Source: Antedon mediterranea
Lineage: Eukaryota > Echinodermata > Crinoidea > Comatulida > Antedonidae
Length of the DNA stretch: 64,000 nucleotides
NCBI RefSeq assembly: GCF_964355755.1
Contig: NC_092675.1
Location: 27,984,912-28,048,911, forward strand
Reading direction: 5' to 3'
Made by a program: the position numbers and the translations under genes. Below are positions 32,352 to 42,310 of this stretch, in pieces (the first letter of the stretch is position 1; each line of letters begins with the position of its first letter). The notes under the pieces are model-generated. The model searched no databases and was not told where the DNA came from. It was given only the letters and a program-made list of their open reading frames with translations.

Positions 32352-32880
32352 CTGTCCATGTTAAATTGCCAATAACCTTTCTTGGTAACTTTCTCATAAG
32401 AAAAGTTACCTTTGTAGTACTTTGGGTCTGATCCTCCCAAAATCAGTTCTCCACCTGAACTATCATTTGTATTTCTGAAAAATAATATTTGACATTTATA
32501 CAATGTTATTGTGATATAGTATATTAAAACAATTTTACATTAAGAAGAAATTGTTAAATATAATAAATACAATAAAACTACTTTTACAACTTGCACTACA
32601 ATTTATTTCATTTCTTTATGGGGAAGGGATTTTGAGGATACTCTCATCAATTTGTACCTACCAACTCTTACGCATAATGCGGAAGTCTCATGCATGAGGC
32701 CAGATTGTTTTAGTCGTGTGCAATGCTATTTCCCGCACATCCATACAAATATTCAGAAAAAACATTATTTTGAAATGAACTTGCCGATTTTGAGGAAAAA
32801 AAGCCTAGGACTGCACATTATTTAATTAGTTTGAGAATAATTAGCCTAGTTAAGTAGGCCTATGTTTGTTTGTATTTATG

Positions 32881-33289
32881 GTTAACCCATTGACCCCTAA
32901 GTTCATTTTGCTAAAAAGGGACCTAAAAAGCATGTCACGTCATAATTAACCATAACTTTTTTTTTAAAGACAAAAATTCAAAAAATCAAAAAAGAAAAAT
33001 AATGCAAAGGACATTTTCTTTTCAAATATGTTATCAAATTTGTGTTACAACTTATTTTGCCGGAGTATGGATTATGCAAATTTTAGAAATATTTTAGGAA
33101 AATTACTAAACATTTTTAATTTATCTTTGACGTACTACCAAAATTACTAAATAATTGAATAAAACTATATCTCTTCAGCAGAACCTATTTCATCAAAATA
33201 AGACCAAACTTGACCATTATGAATGACCGGTTTTGAAATTATGAATAAATTAGTAGACGGACTCATCCGTCGATGACCATATGGGGCCG
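32881..33289. other. Non-coding gap
   Basis: AT-rich, no feature recognised after the end of the segmental duplication. Confidence 0.35.
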
Positions 33290-33445
33290 GGATCCAGTCA
33301 AATCGCCCCATCGCGACTTTGCAATGGGGCGACCTTGTGATGGATGACTTTGCGATGGGGCGACTTTGTTTTGGGGCGACTTTGCGATGGGGCGACCTTG
33401 TGATGGATGACTTTGTATGGATGACTTAATGGGGCGACTTGACTA
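33290..33445. repeat. GC-richer minisatellite (GGGGCGAC/GATGGATGACTTTG units)
   Basis: Units GATGGGGCGAC.TTG and GATGGATGACTTTG alternate about nine times. A 33440-33570 continuation has a different decayed motif (CTAAGA-TCACGAAA/CCTAAGAC). The 62-residue frame on the minus strand is the repeat read through (VIHHKVAP...), not a gene. Confidence 0.8.
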
Positions 33446-33570
33446 GCTTCCATGGGGCCTAGGCCCATCACGAAACCTAAGATCACGAAAGCTAAGACTC
33501 CCTACTAAGATCTAAGATTACGAAACCCAAGACCCAAGAGCAAGACCTAAGACTTAGCTAAGATTACCAA

Positions 33571-34158
33571 CAAATCTCTATCGCACCTGCCTTGTATTTT
33601 AACTCTAAATTTGTTAACCAACTTATTCCGAATACCACACCTTATAATTAGATGAAGAAGAATCAATAAATAACAATAGATTCTTTAAATAAATTGATGA
33701 TTTTACAGACGTTTTCTCATGCGAATCTCGCATACTCTATGTTCAATATCATGTTTCTATGGAACGCCAAAGAGCAACATTAATGAAGGGCTAAAAACTA
33801 TGCGGAATCCATCTATTTAATTCATTTTTTTGGTGAAAATCATGTTCAATTCAATATATGTTGTCACTGTTAATACAAATAAAATGTTACTGTTGATACT
33901 TTACACGGTTTCGTTAACGTTAAGAAAAGAAATCGACAAATTCATCATATCCCCTTACTAGGCCTAGGGTAAGTAGTGATGCTTATTTTCAGATCGATTA
34001 ATATTCTTTGAAAATAGAAAAGTATCAGCAGTAACATATTACAGCATTTTTATTGACAAATTGACAAAATATATTGAACAAATTAAATGTGCATTTCACC
34101 AATAAATTCCATCAAGTTGTTAGCCCTCTAACTCTATTATTGTTGCTCGCTCTTTTCT
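33571..34158. other. Non-coding gap
   Basis: AT-rich, no feature recognised. Confidence 0.35.
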
Positions 34159-34608
34159 CGTAAATCTTCTAATTGTAACCCTGGGTTATTATTCTTTGTT
34201 TTTTTGTTTCTATTTTTTGTTTTTTTAGGATGGGTTACTATTAGGGTAGTGGGTTACTATTACTAATCTTAAAAAAGGCACTTGAAAATAGTAACCCACC
34301 CCAACTTTTCCGGCCAGCAAATCATAGCAAAATAATAAAAATTACGAATAAACAAATTTATTTGAACTCTAACTTTATTTTATAAACTCAAAAACACTCA
34401 ATCAACATGCATTATCTCTTTATTTTCAAAATACGGTGACCAGTCTTAATAATGTCATTTTGTCAATAGTTTTTGTGACTCTAATATTAACCCCATGGGT
34501 TACTATTAGAGAAGTGGGTTATTATATAGATTGACTTATAAGGTGGGTTACTATTAGAAGGGGGGTAATTTACTATTAGAGTGTGGGTTACTATTAGAAG
34601 ATTTACGG
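34159..34608. mobile_element. Inverted-repeat element with GGGTTACTATTAG subterminal repeats
   Basis: The ends CGTAAATCTTCTAATTGTAA and TTACTATTAGAAGATTTACG are inverted. Inside, about seven copies of GTGGGTTACTATTAG lie in both orientations, mainly on the right. Multiple short subterminal repeats are typical of transposase binding arrays in non-autonomous DNA transposons. The family is not assigned. Confidence 0.68.
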
Positions 34609-35479
34609 TAGTTGTTTAGTAAAACATTGCACACATACACTTAGACGACATTATTACAATACTAAACTAAGGTAGCCTACATCAACTAAATTATGTGAAT
34701 AATGTTATGATAAAGATGAGTAGGAATTACTCCATAAATATTTAAAGTAATCACGAAGTAATTTTTAATCTATAAAATAGATTATTTTTATGGATTGTGA
34801 TAGGTGTATTCATGTAAATGGCATATACTCTAAAAATACGGTACACAATAACTGTAGATTAAGGTATAAAATTAATTCTTTATTTTATAATATTGTTCAT
34901 TTCCCTTTCTCCATGAAAAACACGATATTGTATACGTAATTTACTTATCCGTCCCTGCCTATCACATGCAGTGAAGCAATGTTAAGCAAAAAGTGCAGAA
35001 CATGTACTTTCTGTTTTCGTCGTTACTTTCAGAAGCGTGATCAAACTATTAATTTATGTAATATTAATAACAATATGAAAGTTGTATTATTTCTGTCATA
35101 GCCATCGGCACGCTATGCTGGTATCAAAATTAATTTGTCTTTGATTCTTTAAAAACTATATAATAACAAATATATATAGTATTAGGCCTGTACTTGATAA
35201 TGATATTTTAATTTAAAGAATACAAAAGTAAAATAAAAATTTAGCACAAAAAAGTTAAGGATTTTGTACTAAATTTATAAAAAGTAGAAAGCGATATTTA
35301 TAATAAAAATGTAAGCAAGTTATTCTTAATCAAAATATCCTATACAAAAATTATCTTAACCGGTCCATAGATATTAACAAAAAATGGGCTAAATCAAATG
35401 TGATAATAACAAAGTGATAATAACAAAGTTTATTGGTGAGTACTATTATATTAAAACAAAACTTAACTATTCATTTATC
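34609..35479 (+). promoter_or_regulatory. Upstream region of B3, partly conserved with B2
   Basis: The string TTACTTTCAGAAGCGTGAT followed by ATTTATGTA (35020-35065) matches the region at 16300-16345 upstream of B2, so a longer duplication unit included far-upstream DNA. The remainder is AT-rich and unassigned. Confidence 0.45.
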
Positions 35480-35600
35480 GAAACTGTTTGAAAGTATACC
35501 TAGACTAATAGTCAGATTACTTTTATTCTTCATGAAACAGTCCATAAGTGATGAGCTGTCCATGCTATTTGTTGGTTTTAAATATAGATATGTAAGAAAG
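35480..35600 (+). promoter_or_regulatory. Conserved upstream block of B3
   Basis: Shares ACTGTTTGAAAGTA, TTACTTTTATTC.TCATGAA and GATGAGCTGTCCATGCTA with the B2 block, and more loosely with B1. It lies 85 bases before the ATG. AT-rich TAAATATAG-type sequence takes the TATA position. Confidence 0.5.
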
Positions 35601-35684
35601 TCGAAGACGGATACATTGTTTAATTTGTGTCAACAACTTTTTGTAAGTTTCTCAAAGATCATACAGTTCTACTGAATTAAAATT

Positions 35685-36857
35685 ATGGCGTGTAGAGTAT
35701 TTTGCATGTCTCATGTCATACTGCACGTAATACTGCATATTTTTGCTTTAACACGTAGCAAAGTTAACGCCAATATCCATTGCAAGCCAGTGGGTAGAAT
35801 TGATTTTTTCATTGGTCAAACAGCCTACATCAGTTGCCAGATAAATCGTGAAACTATGAGTAGACCTAGTTCGGAAAACGTAACAATAACTGCTAAGTGG
35901 ACGCACAATAGCTATAATCTAGTAAAAACTGAGAATTTACTCGCAAACTACACTGTGTATACAGTTGATGTTTCACTGAGACTTAATAATTTAAGCATAT
36001 CTGACGGCGGTCAATATAGATTATTTGTTACGGACACCGTTGGTACTACATTGCTTTCTCAACCTGCTACCGAAATCTTTGTTTGGCCAGCGCCGTTTAT
36101 AGAAGTGTGTAACGCATCTAAATGGCAATACTCCAATGGTGAAGTAGCTACATTGAATTGTGCAGTAACCTCTCCAGCTAGATACTCTTTAACTTGGTCA
36201 ATTGAGCCACAGATACAGGATTTTGTTTTGGTGAACACTATGGATGGTATAACAAAGAATATAAGGCTACTGATTAACGTTACGTCACTGATCGATCAAA
36301 ACACATTTAGCTGTTTCATAAGCGGAATAAATTCTTTGGTCAAAACAAATTTGTGTACATTACAACCTATGTTCGAATATGTGGTCATAGACAGCCTTCA
36401 AATTGTATCTTCTCCGATTAATCTTGGTGAGAAGGCTCAGTTAGAATGTACATTCACTGAAGTAATGACTTTACATTTTTTGGATAGGTTTGCTAGAAGG
36501 GATGACATTTCTAGCGTTGAAAATGTATATTGGATCTCAAATAATTCTGCAGTAAACAAACGAATAAACCAAATTAATAACAAAAGACTGCTGATATTGA
36601 ACATTTCTTTTGAAATGAACTACAGTAAAATTACTTGTATAATTGGTCAATGGAACATTTCTACTATCATAAAGGTTTCGAAAAATTATGTTACTACTGT
36701 ACAGCCCAGTATTAACACAATTAAGAACAACAATGACACACGCTTATACATTTTAATTTTTGTCAGAACTATACTTGTAGCACTTCTTATCATAATACTA
36801 CTTATTTTGTGTACAAAAAAAATCATACGTAGGCCTATAACAAGGCTGAAACCGTAG
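35685..36857 (+). CDS. IgSF receptor, family B, member 3 (three Ig-like domains, Arg in TM, short tail)
   Basis: A 390-aa predicted type I membrane protein in a single exon, the same length and layout as B1. A signal peptide (about 1-27) precedes domain 1, which has NIHC, YISC and a Trp but GQYRLFV in place of a YxC. Domain 2 (GEVATLNCAVTSPARYSLTW, NTFSC) and domain 3 (QLEC, YWISNNSAVN, YSKITC) are close to those of B1 and B2; domain 1 is the most diverged. The membrane segment (about 354-376) has Arg361 near its outer end (IFVRTILVALL). A basic 14-residue tail without tyrosine follows. By analogy this is a receptor that needs a signalling partner. Family A member 3 follows 700 bases downstream on the same strand. 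Confidence 0.87.
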   Translation: MACRVFCMSHVILHVILHIFALTRSKVNANIHCKPVGRIDFFIGQTAYISCQINRETMSRPSSENVTITAKWTHNSYNLVKTENLLANYTVYTVDVSLRLNNLSISDGGQYRLFVTDTVGTTLLSQPATEIFVWPAPFIEVCNASKWQYSNGEVATLNCAVTSPARYSLTWSIEPQIQDFVLVNTMDGITKNIRLLINVTSLIDQNTFSCFISGINSLVKTNLCTLQPMFEYVVIDSLQIVSSPINLGEKAQLECTFTEVMTLHFLDRFARRDDISSVENVYWISNNSAVNKRINQINNKRLLILNISFEMNYSKITCIIGQWNISTIIKVSKNYVTTVQPSINTIKNNNDTRLYILIFVRTILVALLIIILLILCTKKIIRRPITRLKP

Positions 36858-37553
36858 TCGTACATCATAAGCCTACTTGATAAATTGTATAGATGTATGG
36901 TATTTTCATCCAACAATACGTCAGTTAAAAGATTTTAATTTGTTTAAATATTATTTTCATTTCTGTTTAATGTATTATGACAGATATGGAGGTAGTCCGT
37001 ACCTTTATTAGGTAGTTGTATAGGGTGCGCGGGTGTTACAGTAGACAAACTATTTTATAGACTACGAATCTCCAAAGGTAATAATAATTCGGGCTCTGCA
37101 CGCACCAGTACAAGATTCTATATACCACTATGTACCACAACAGAGAAAAATTTCACTCGATAAAACCGGAATATAATAATATAGACGTTGCATAAAATCA
37201 TTCAGACACCTACAGAATGAGTCGATGGATCCAAAGGCGAGTACTACAAAAGACAGAATTGGCCCTCTACATATCAAGTCATTCATAAAGAAGCACTTCG
37301 TGTGAAGACACAACGATCACACTCTGTCAAGGTATTTTTTTTTATTCCCATTGGTTTGTTAAAAAGAAATTTCTAAATTCAATACATTGATCCAGTTGAT
37401 ATCGTTTTCAATCCGTTTATATTGTTTTCTGTTTGTTCAAACCATGTTTGTCACCAATCAGTTTCTTTTCTCTATTTCAGAAATAGTTCAATTTTTTCAC
37501 TAATCGTTACTGTGTCACCTCTAAACGGACAAAAGAAGAAGAAAATAACAATA
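36858..37553 (+). promoter_or_regulatory. B3-A3 intergenic space and leader of A3
   Basis: It contains a strong acceptor-like tract, CTTTTCTCTATTTCAG, ending at 37480, 73 bases before the A3 ATG. A1 has the same spacing. The frame upstream of the ATG opens only with TTG and does not make a signal peptide, so I place the start at 37554. Confidence 0.4.
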
Positions 37554-38342
37554 ATGAAACTATTAATCGTTATGATATTGGTTTCGTCGATTCCAATAGT
37601 TAGTGGATGCAAGTTACTTTCTTCTCCAGATTTGAACACAACTGTTGTGAACAACAATTCTATTTCACTGAACTGTGCATTCCATGCTTCCAAGAAAAAT
37701 GAAGTCTATTCTGCAGTGTGGACAAAGGAAGGCACTGAAATACCAAATTTGGCTGGGAAGCATACTGAAAACATAATTTCCCATAATAAAAGTGGCACAT
37801 TAATAAATAGTACTTTGCGAATAGATCACTCAAACATTAACGATGAGGGTAAATATCGATGTCTTTTGAAGGCTGGCGAAGTTAGTGTGGAGGCCTCTGA
37901 TGAATGTCAAGTAAATGTATTAAAGTCTCCAAGCACGATATTTCCACTCGTTACTACGACAAGTCTTGATAAAAGTGACATGATGAGGGCAACGTGTATT
38001 ACCGAAAAAACCGTGCCACTACCAAAACTGTATTGGCTTGATCAGAGGGGACCGTTATATGCTAATAACGCGACACATATAATAATTCATGAGATATTCA
38101 AAGTTGATGTGGAAGTGGTTTGCATTATGCGTTGGTATACGGAAGAACCACGAGTGAGTATATTTCCAAGAAATGTCAATACGCCTGATGACATGAAGAA
38201 GACGCTTCCACCGGCTGTGCAAGCGGAACACAAGCTGGATTCCTACCTTATCTGTATAATCTTCTTGAATATCTTTTGCTTGTTTTTATTATTTGTTATA
38301 TCTTTCCGCATATTTTATTGGAATGATTGGTGTAATAACTGA
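37554..38342 (+). CDS. IgSF receptor, family A, member 3
   Basis: A 262-aa predicted type I membrane protein in one exon. The ATG at 37554 gives a clear signal peptide (MKLLIVMILVSSIPIVSG). Domain 1: CAFHA (the second cysteine of the FHC motif in A1 and A2 is Ala here), a Trp in AVWTKEG and DEGKYRC. Domain 2: ATCITEKTVPLPKLYWLDQ and VVCIMRWYTEEPRV. The conserved extra cysteines (SGC at the N-terminus, DEC after domain 1) are kept. A strongly hydrophobic membrane segment (about 230-252) and a tail of about ten residues end the protein, with no tyrosine motif. It closes the cluster; no further Ig-like frame follows. Confidence 0.86.
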   Translation: MKLLIVMILVSSIPIVSGCKLLSSPDLNTTVVNNNSISLNCAFHASKKNEVYSAVWTKEGTEIPNLAGKHTENIISHNKSGTLINSTLRIDHSNINDEGKYRCLLKAGEVSVEASDECQVNVLKSPSTIFPLVTTTSLDKSDMMRATCITEKTVPLPKLYWLDQRGPLYANNATHIIIHEIFKVDVEVVCIMRWYTEEPRVSIFPRNVNTPDDMKKTLPPAVQAEHKLDSYLICIIFLNIFCLFLLFVISFRIFYWNDWCNN

Positions 38343-38401
38343 CTGAACTTTAACTTTTCATTAAGCTTACATATTAGCCTATATAACATTGCCGGGACCT
38401 G

Positions 38402-39407
38402 CAGGCCCGTAGCCAGGGGGGGTTTTTATGGTTTTTTATGGCGAACCCCCCCCCCCCCCCCCTTTACAGCGAACCCCCCTTAACCGACTGCGAACCCCCA
38501 TCCCCGACATGCCCAATACCTCACCCTCATCTCCGAAAATCGTCCAAATACGTGCCCCACAGTACAACAAGTTGTTCGTAAATTAAAAAATTCGTAAACC
38601 TTCTTCCCTGTATGAGCGTACTTCGAGCGATATAGTCTGTAAAGAGTTGCAAATGAATTGCGGATTTTAACCTGAAAAATAAATGTTTGGTCCCTGCATG
38701 TAACATGATATTGACGCGTCTCACAGCGAGCTGGGGGACGAACGATTCGTACAAAGGACACCGCCAGACAACTGCGTACCAATTGTTTAGATCACTGGCA
38801 GTCAGGCAGCATGCATAAAGTATATAGCCTTCCGACATACATCAGTATTTATGTGTGGCTATGAAGTATTATTAATATTTTACACTATAATATCTATGGT
38901 ATCATGTACTGTAGTTCACATTATGGCATCCGATTATTTTTGTCTAGACCACCAGCCGATACGTAGGCCTACTCAAATGTATCAATATCACCTATTTACA
39001 TTGACATATTTAATTTCCTCAACAAATTGCTGTAAATAAATATTATAGATAGAGCTATAATAAGAATTGCATTTGCCTTCACCCAGTGTGCTTTTTTCGG
39101 GGCTTCTCCTAGACGTACGTTCGCATTGAACTTGAACGCAATAACAAAATATCGAGTAAATGATCAAACAATCGGCGGTTCCACACAGAGCACGCGCATC
39201 TAACGAGTCCAAGTACGATCGTTTTGCTCATTGGTAGCATGCTGCATGAGAGTGTCTTTTCCGGCCATCTAGGGGTGTCATTTAACAAAATTTGCTTCGC
39301 CTCAGGCCCCACCCCAGGTGGGGGGAGGGGGGTTAGGTATGGGGGTGGGGTGACCCAAATACTTAGTGTGCGAACCCCCCCCTTGACAGATCCTGGCTAC
39401 GTCCCTG
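38402..39407. mobile_element. DNA transposon with CAGGCCCGTAGCC ends and 5-bp target duplication
   Basis: The ends CAGGCCCGTAGCC and GGCTACGTCCCTG are inverted repeats followed by G- and C-rich tracts and a GCGAACCCCC string at both ends. ACCTG occurs just outside both ends (38397-38401 and 39408-39412). Two overlapping ~100-aa minus-strand frames inside lack any transposase motif that I recognise, so the element is probably non-autonomous. The terminus is hAT-like, but a 5-bp duplication does not fit the usual 8 bp, so I leave it unassigned. Confidence 0.72.
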
Positions 39408-39412
39408 ACCTG

Positions 39413-39760
39413 ACTGCTTAATTCCAATATTTTTTTAAAACACAATTGGCAAATTAATTAATTAAATTAATGTTTTTATTTTTGCATAAAGATTTTTATC
39501 AAAGAAATTGAAGGAAATGTTTTATAAAGGATGCAAAACTCAATTTTTTTTTTCGTTAACTTCAATAACTTAATTTGTAAGATGACTAAGAAATTGCTTT
39601 GATCGCACCATCCTCCTATGGATCCAAACTTTGGAAAATGTAAATATAAAAAAAGCTTAAAGAATTGCTCTTTATAAACAATTATAAATATGTTATTTTT
39701 ACTTAATAAAGACAAATGCTATTTTCTTTATATATTCACTCACTATACATTTTACAATTT
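39413..39760. other. Non-coding gap
   Basis: AT-rich, no feature recognised; it may belong partly to the LINE fragment that follows. Confidence 0.3.
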
Positions 39761-39773
39761 GTAACAGTTTGTC

Positions 39774-40302
39774 GTGTATACACAAATTCTTATACTGTTC
39801 TACCAGTCGACCATACTTAGTGTTATTTCTTTTTGTAGATTTATCTGGGAGACTTGTTTATATCAAAAAGATAAAGTATTAATAAATAAAATTACCAGAA
39901 GGGCTGGGCGAGTTATTGGAGTTGATGTATCCGTACTTAATTTCAACTATGATGCAGGTGTTCTATCCTTGGTAAAACGTATACTCTCCCAAACAGAGCA
40001 CCCTCTTCATAAGGAATACACTTTTCTCTTCCATCTAATATTCGTATCCGTCTGCCTCGAAGCCGTACTAAACGCTACAATAAATCATTTGTCCCACAGT
40101 CTATTGTCACCTATAACAAATTTGTCAAACGCTAACTCTTGGCGAGAACACTTGGATCGTGACTTTTTGATATTTTATATTGATATAAAATTTTAAATTG
40201 ATTTGTATTTGTATGTATATTTGCTACTATCTCTGCAGTGTTTATAAGAGGAATTTCTGATGTATGTTTTTATATATTGGACCAAATAAAGAATAATAAT
40301 AA
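39774..40302 (+). mobile_element. 3' fragment of a non-LTR retrotransposon (frameshifted RT tail)
   Basis: The frame at 39774-40196 matches the C-terminal tail of LINE reverse transcriptases: YQSTILSVISFC..., INKITRRAGRVIG and HPLHKEY. After about 40020 the family sequence (LPSNIRIRLPRSRTKRYNKS) continues in another frame, so there is one frameshift. An AATAATAAT microsatellite after AATAAAG (40287-40302) is the 3' end. It is a 5'-truncated dead copy of a different family from the Tx1 and CR1/L2-like elements here. Confidence 0.72.
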
Positions 40303-41888
40303 ATGTATAATATATTTTAAACTACTACTGTACATTCATATAAAACACAAATCCTTATTTGTTTCGGTAATAAAATAATATTATAATTACTATTTTTTAT
40401 TTTTTCATTTACTTTGTTTGTAAATAATTAATCTTCTCCCTCATTATCTTTTTTACTGTTAAACTTGAATTATTATTTTGTAAACCAATTTTTAAATTAT
40501 TTTGTAGTAGGCCTAATCTAGGGTCTCTATCATACAAACTTCCGGGTTTCTTGAGATCCCATTTCATCATTTTCTTGAATCATTGTACATACTATTATTT
40601 TATTTGTGATTTGATTTGATATAATCAGTTTGGGTTTAGCAAATACATAATAGGCCTATATTTTTATTCATTGGTGCATTGGCACAGAGTTTTCAGTAAA
40701 TATTGGTGATTTTTCTTGCCTAGCATAAGTTTTTGTCCCCATTTAATTGTGTAGGCCTATGTGAGTGACATTATAAAATACATGTAACAATAATGTAGAG
40801 ACATTATTCATTTACTGGTGTTCAGGCATGTAAATAGGCCAGAGTATTTCTATGTAATACATGTAAGCAAGCAGATTTCATCAATAGGGTGCACTTCCCA
40901 GTATGTTGGAAGTGCCTTGTATTTCGATGCTGAAAGACATCTACATAATATCTACATAATAAAGAACATTGCATCACAATGGTTATCCTGATCTGTAAAA
41001 AATACCTTAAAATTCAAAAATTGTCAGCGCGTAGGCCTACCTATTTTTTTTTTACAAACTACAATGACGTAATTTGTGAACCATTTGATTGGTCATGCAG
41101 TTTTAACGATCGTAACGTTGAAGTTGAACGAACGATTGCAGATTTCAATGATTTCTAACGTTGATATTGACTATACCCCCCTTCTCTGTTAAATCGTTGA
41201 ATCCTGTAAATTATGCAACTCTCAACGCAACTCGCCGTAACGTTACGTCTACAGGAAACAGGCTTTATGTCGACAGGAAAACAGCCTTTTGAGGTGTATT
41301 ATAACATTTGAGATTTCCGAGGGAATTATATTTTTCTCGAGGGATTATGAAATATAGTTCCTCAAGAAAATATAATAATTCCTTCACCGCGGAATGGCGT
41401 CTATTGCAAATATCTCGCGCAGTTACCTATCTTGCGCTAAAGTCTTTGCTCGCACCGCCGCAGGGTGATAGTTCGACGTCATCGGCCAAAACGACCGATC
41501 GGTCCGTTCTAACATTTTGGATCCTCGGAATGGTGATCATGTGATGCCATTTAAACAAATCATGTTCTAGTATTTACATATGCTATGTAATAACGTATAT
41601 ACTGTAACTACCGATATTATCGTTCATCAGAAAGAAGCTGATAAATACATAAAGACGGGAAGCATACAAAGTTATTGATACACATTTCAAGGCTTAAAGC
41701 TGAAAGGCAAGTCTGATTTCGTCACCCTCTAGCCTATATTATTGTAAGTCTCTCTATTGTAGATGAATATGATGACAACCATCAAGGTTACCAATGAAAT
41801 AAATGAAAAAATATATATATAATTTCCATATGTAAATATTTCAATGTTGCATTAATCTCATTGAACATTATAAAAATGTATACACGTA
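40303..41888. other. Non-coding gap before protease copy II
   Basis: TAGGCCTA octamers are frequent (about 40508, 40651, 40752, 41032). A CpG-richer stretch at 41240-41530 has a small palindrome around TTCTCGAGGGA and gives a 78-aa frame without family resemblance. No gene can be supported. The last ~200 bases match the 3' flank of the protease copies. Confidence 0.4.
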
Positions 41889-42028
41889 CACATTCCAAGA
41901 CTTGTCAATCTCCGAGTAGAACTTAAGAGGACGTCACCCATAATCCAAAGAGATCTAGTTGGCGGTGCTACATCTAGAGCTTGGAAACCGCTCAGACAAA
42001 TGGTTTCACTCCCCTGGAGAAACCTAAA

Positions 42029-42310
42029 AAACAAGCACGAATGTGCAATACTCGGGGTACAGCAAAAGAAGCTGTAATGACGTCATAAGACGCTACCAAA
42101 TACGGTCCATTTTCGAGACGTGATATGGCTGCATCCGGTTTGAAATTTAAAAATCCGGCTCTATAGCTTTGAGGACATGTGCCTGTAGTATATTCATGCC
42201 AAATCCAAGGGAGGAGTAGTACTTTACAAATCGCACTTTTTACTCAATAGTGTCCAGATGGAGGAGGAGGAGGAGAAAATGAGTAAGTCCTAGACTCGGG
42301 TACCCCGAGT
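42029..42310 (-). mobile_element. MITE with ACTCGGGGTAC ends, reverse copy
   Basis: Reverse-orientation relative of 24898-25125, with ACAAGCACGAATGTGC at one end and GGGTACCCCGAGT at the other. It lies inside protease pseudogene copy II, directly next to the last exon remnant. Confidence 0.65.

Larger units (their letters stand above)
27907..32474 (-). pseudogene. Cathepsin D-like aspartic protease, copy I (3' exons, broken)
   Basis: Four 3' exons are recognisable on the minus strand: 32352-32474 ([16 protein letters not shown]), 28861-29001 ([11 protein letters not shown], the second catalytic Asp motif), 28513-28611 ([12 protein letters not shown]) and 27907-28068 ([18 protein letters not shown] to the stop). 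Compared with copy III, exon 28861-29001 has lost one base near 28970 (141 instead of 142), which shifts the frame. Its acceptor has also changed from CAG to CTG. The upstream exons with the first catalytic Asp are not found before the neighbouring Ig gene. The other three exons keep open frames and good splice sites, so decay is recent. A 1.6-kb transposon sits in the intron 29002-32351. Confidence 0.85.
27270..32880. repeat. Segmental duplication, copy I
   Basis: This segment matches 49290-57740 along exons, introns and 3' flank, interrupted by insertions private to one copy or the other. Examples are TTATTATCTTCAATGTTGA (27340 and 49360), the intron string CATAGTCAGGTCGACG (29107 and 51264) and AGCCTAGGA.TGCACATTA (about 32802 and 56738). 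A third, more decayed relative spans about 41640-48470. Confidence 0.85.

Noticed and set aside
33298-33486. Minus-strand frame with VIHHKVAP repeats
   Set aside because: Read-through of the minisatellite at 33290-33445, not a repeat protein.
37422-37553. Longer start for A3 (44 extra residues)
   Set aside because: That frame begins with TTG, crosses a strong splice acceptor and gives no signal peptide; the ATG at 37554 does.
8006-38342. Naming the receptors as KIR, LILR, FcR or VCBP orthologues
   Set aside because: The layout and motifs are analogous, but I see no sequence similarity specific to any of these families.
38480-38838. Two overlapping ~100-aa minus-strand frames
   Set aside because: They lie inside the inverted-repeat transposon 38402-39407 and have no transposase or other known motif.
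41308-41544. 78-aa plus-strand frame in a CpG-richer stretch
   Set aside because: No family resemblance, no splice sites that extend it, and a palindromic start region; chance is likelier.
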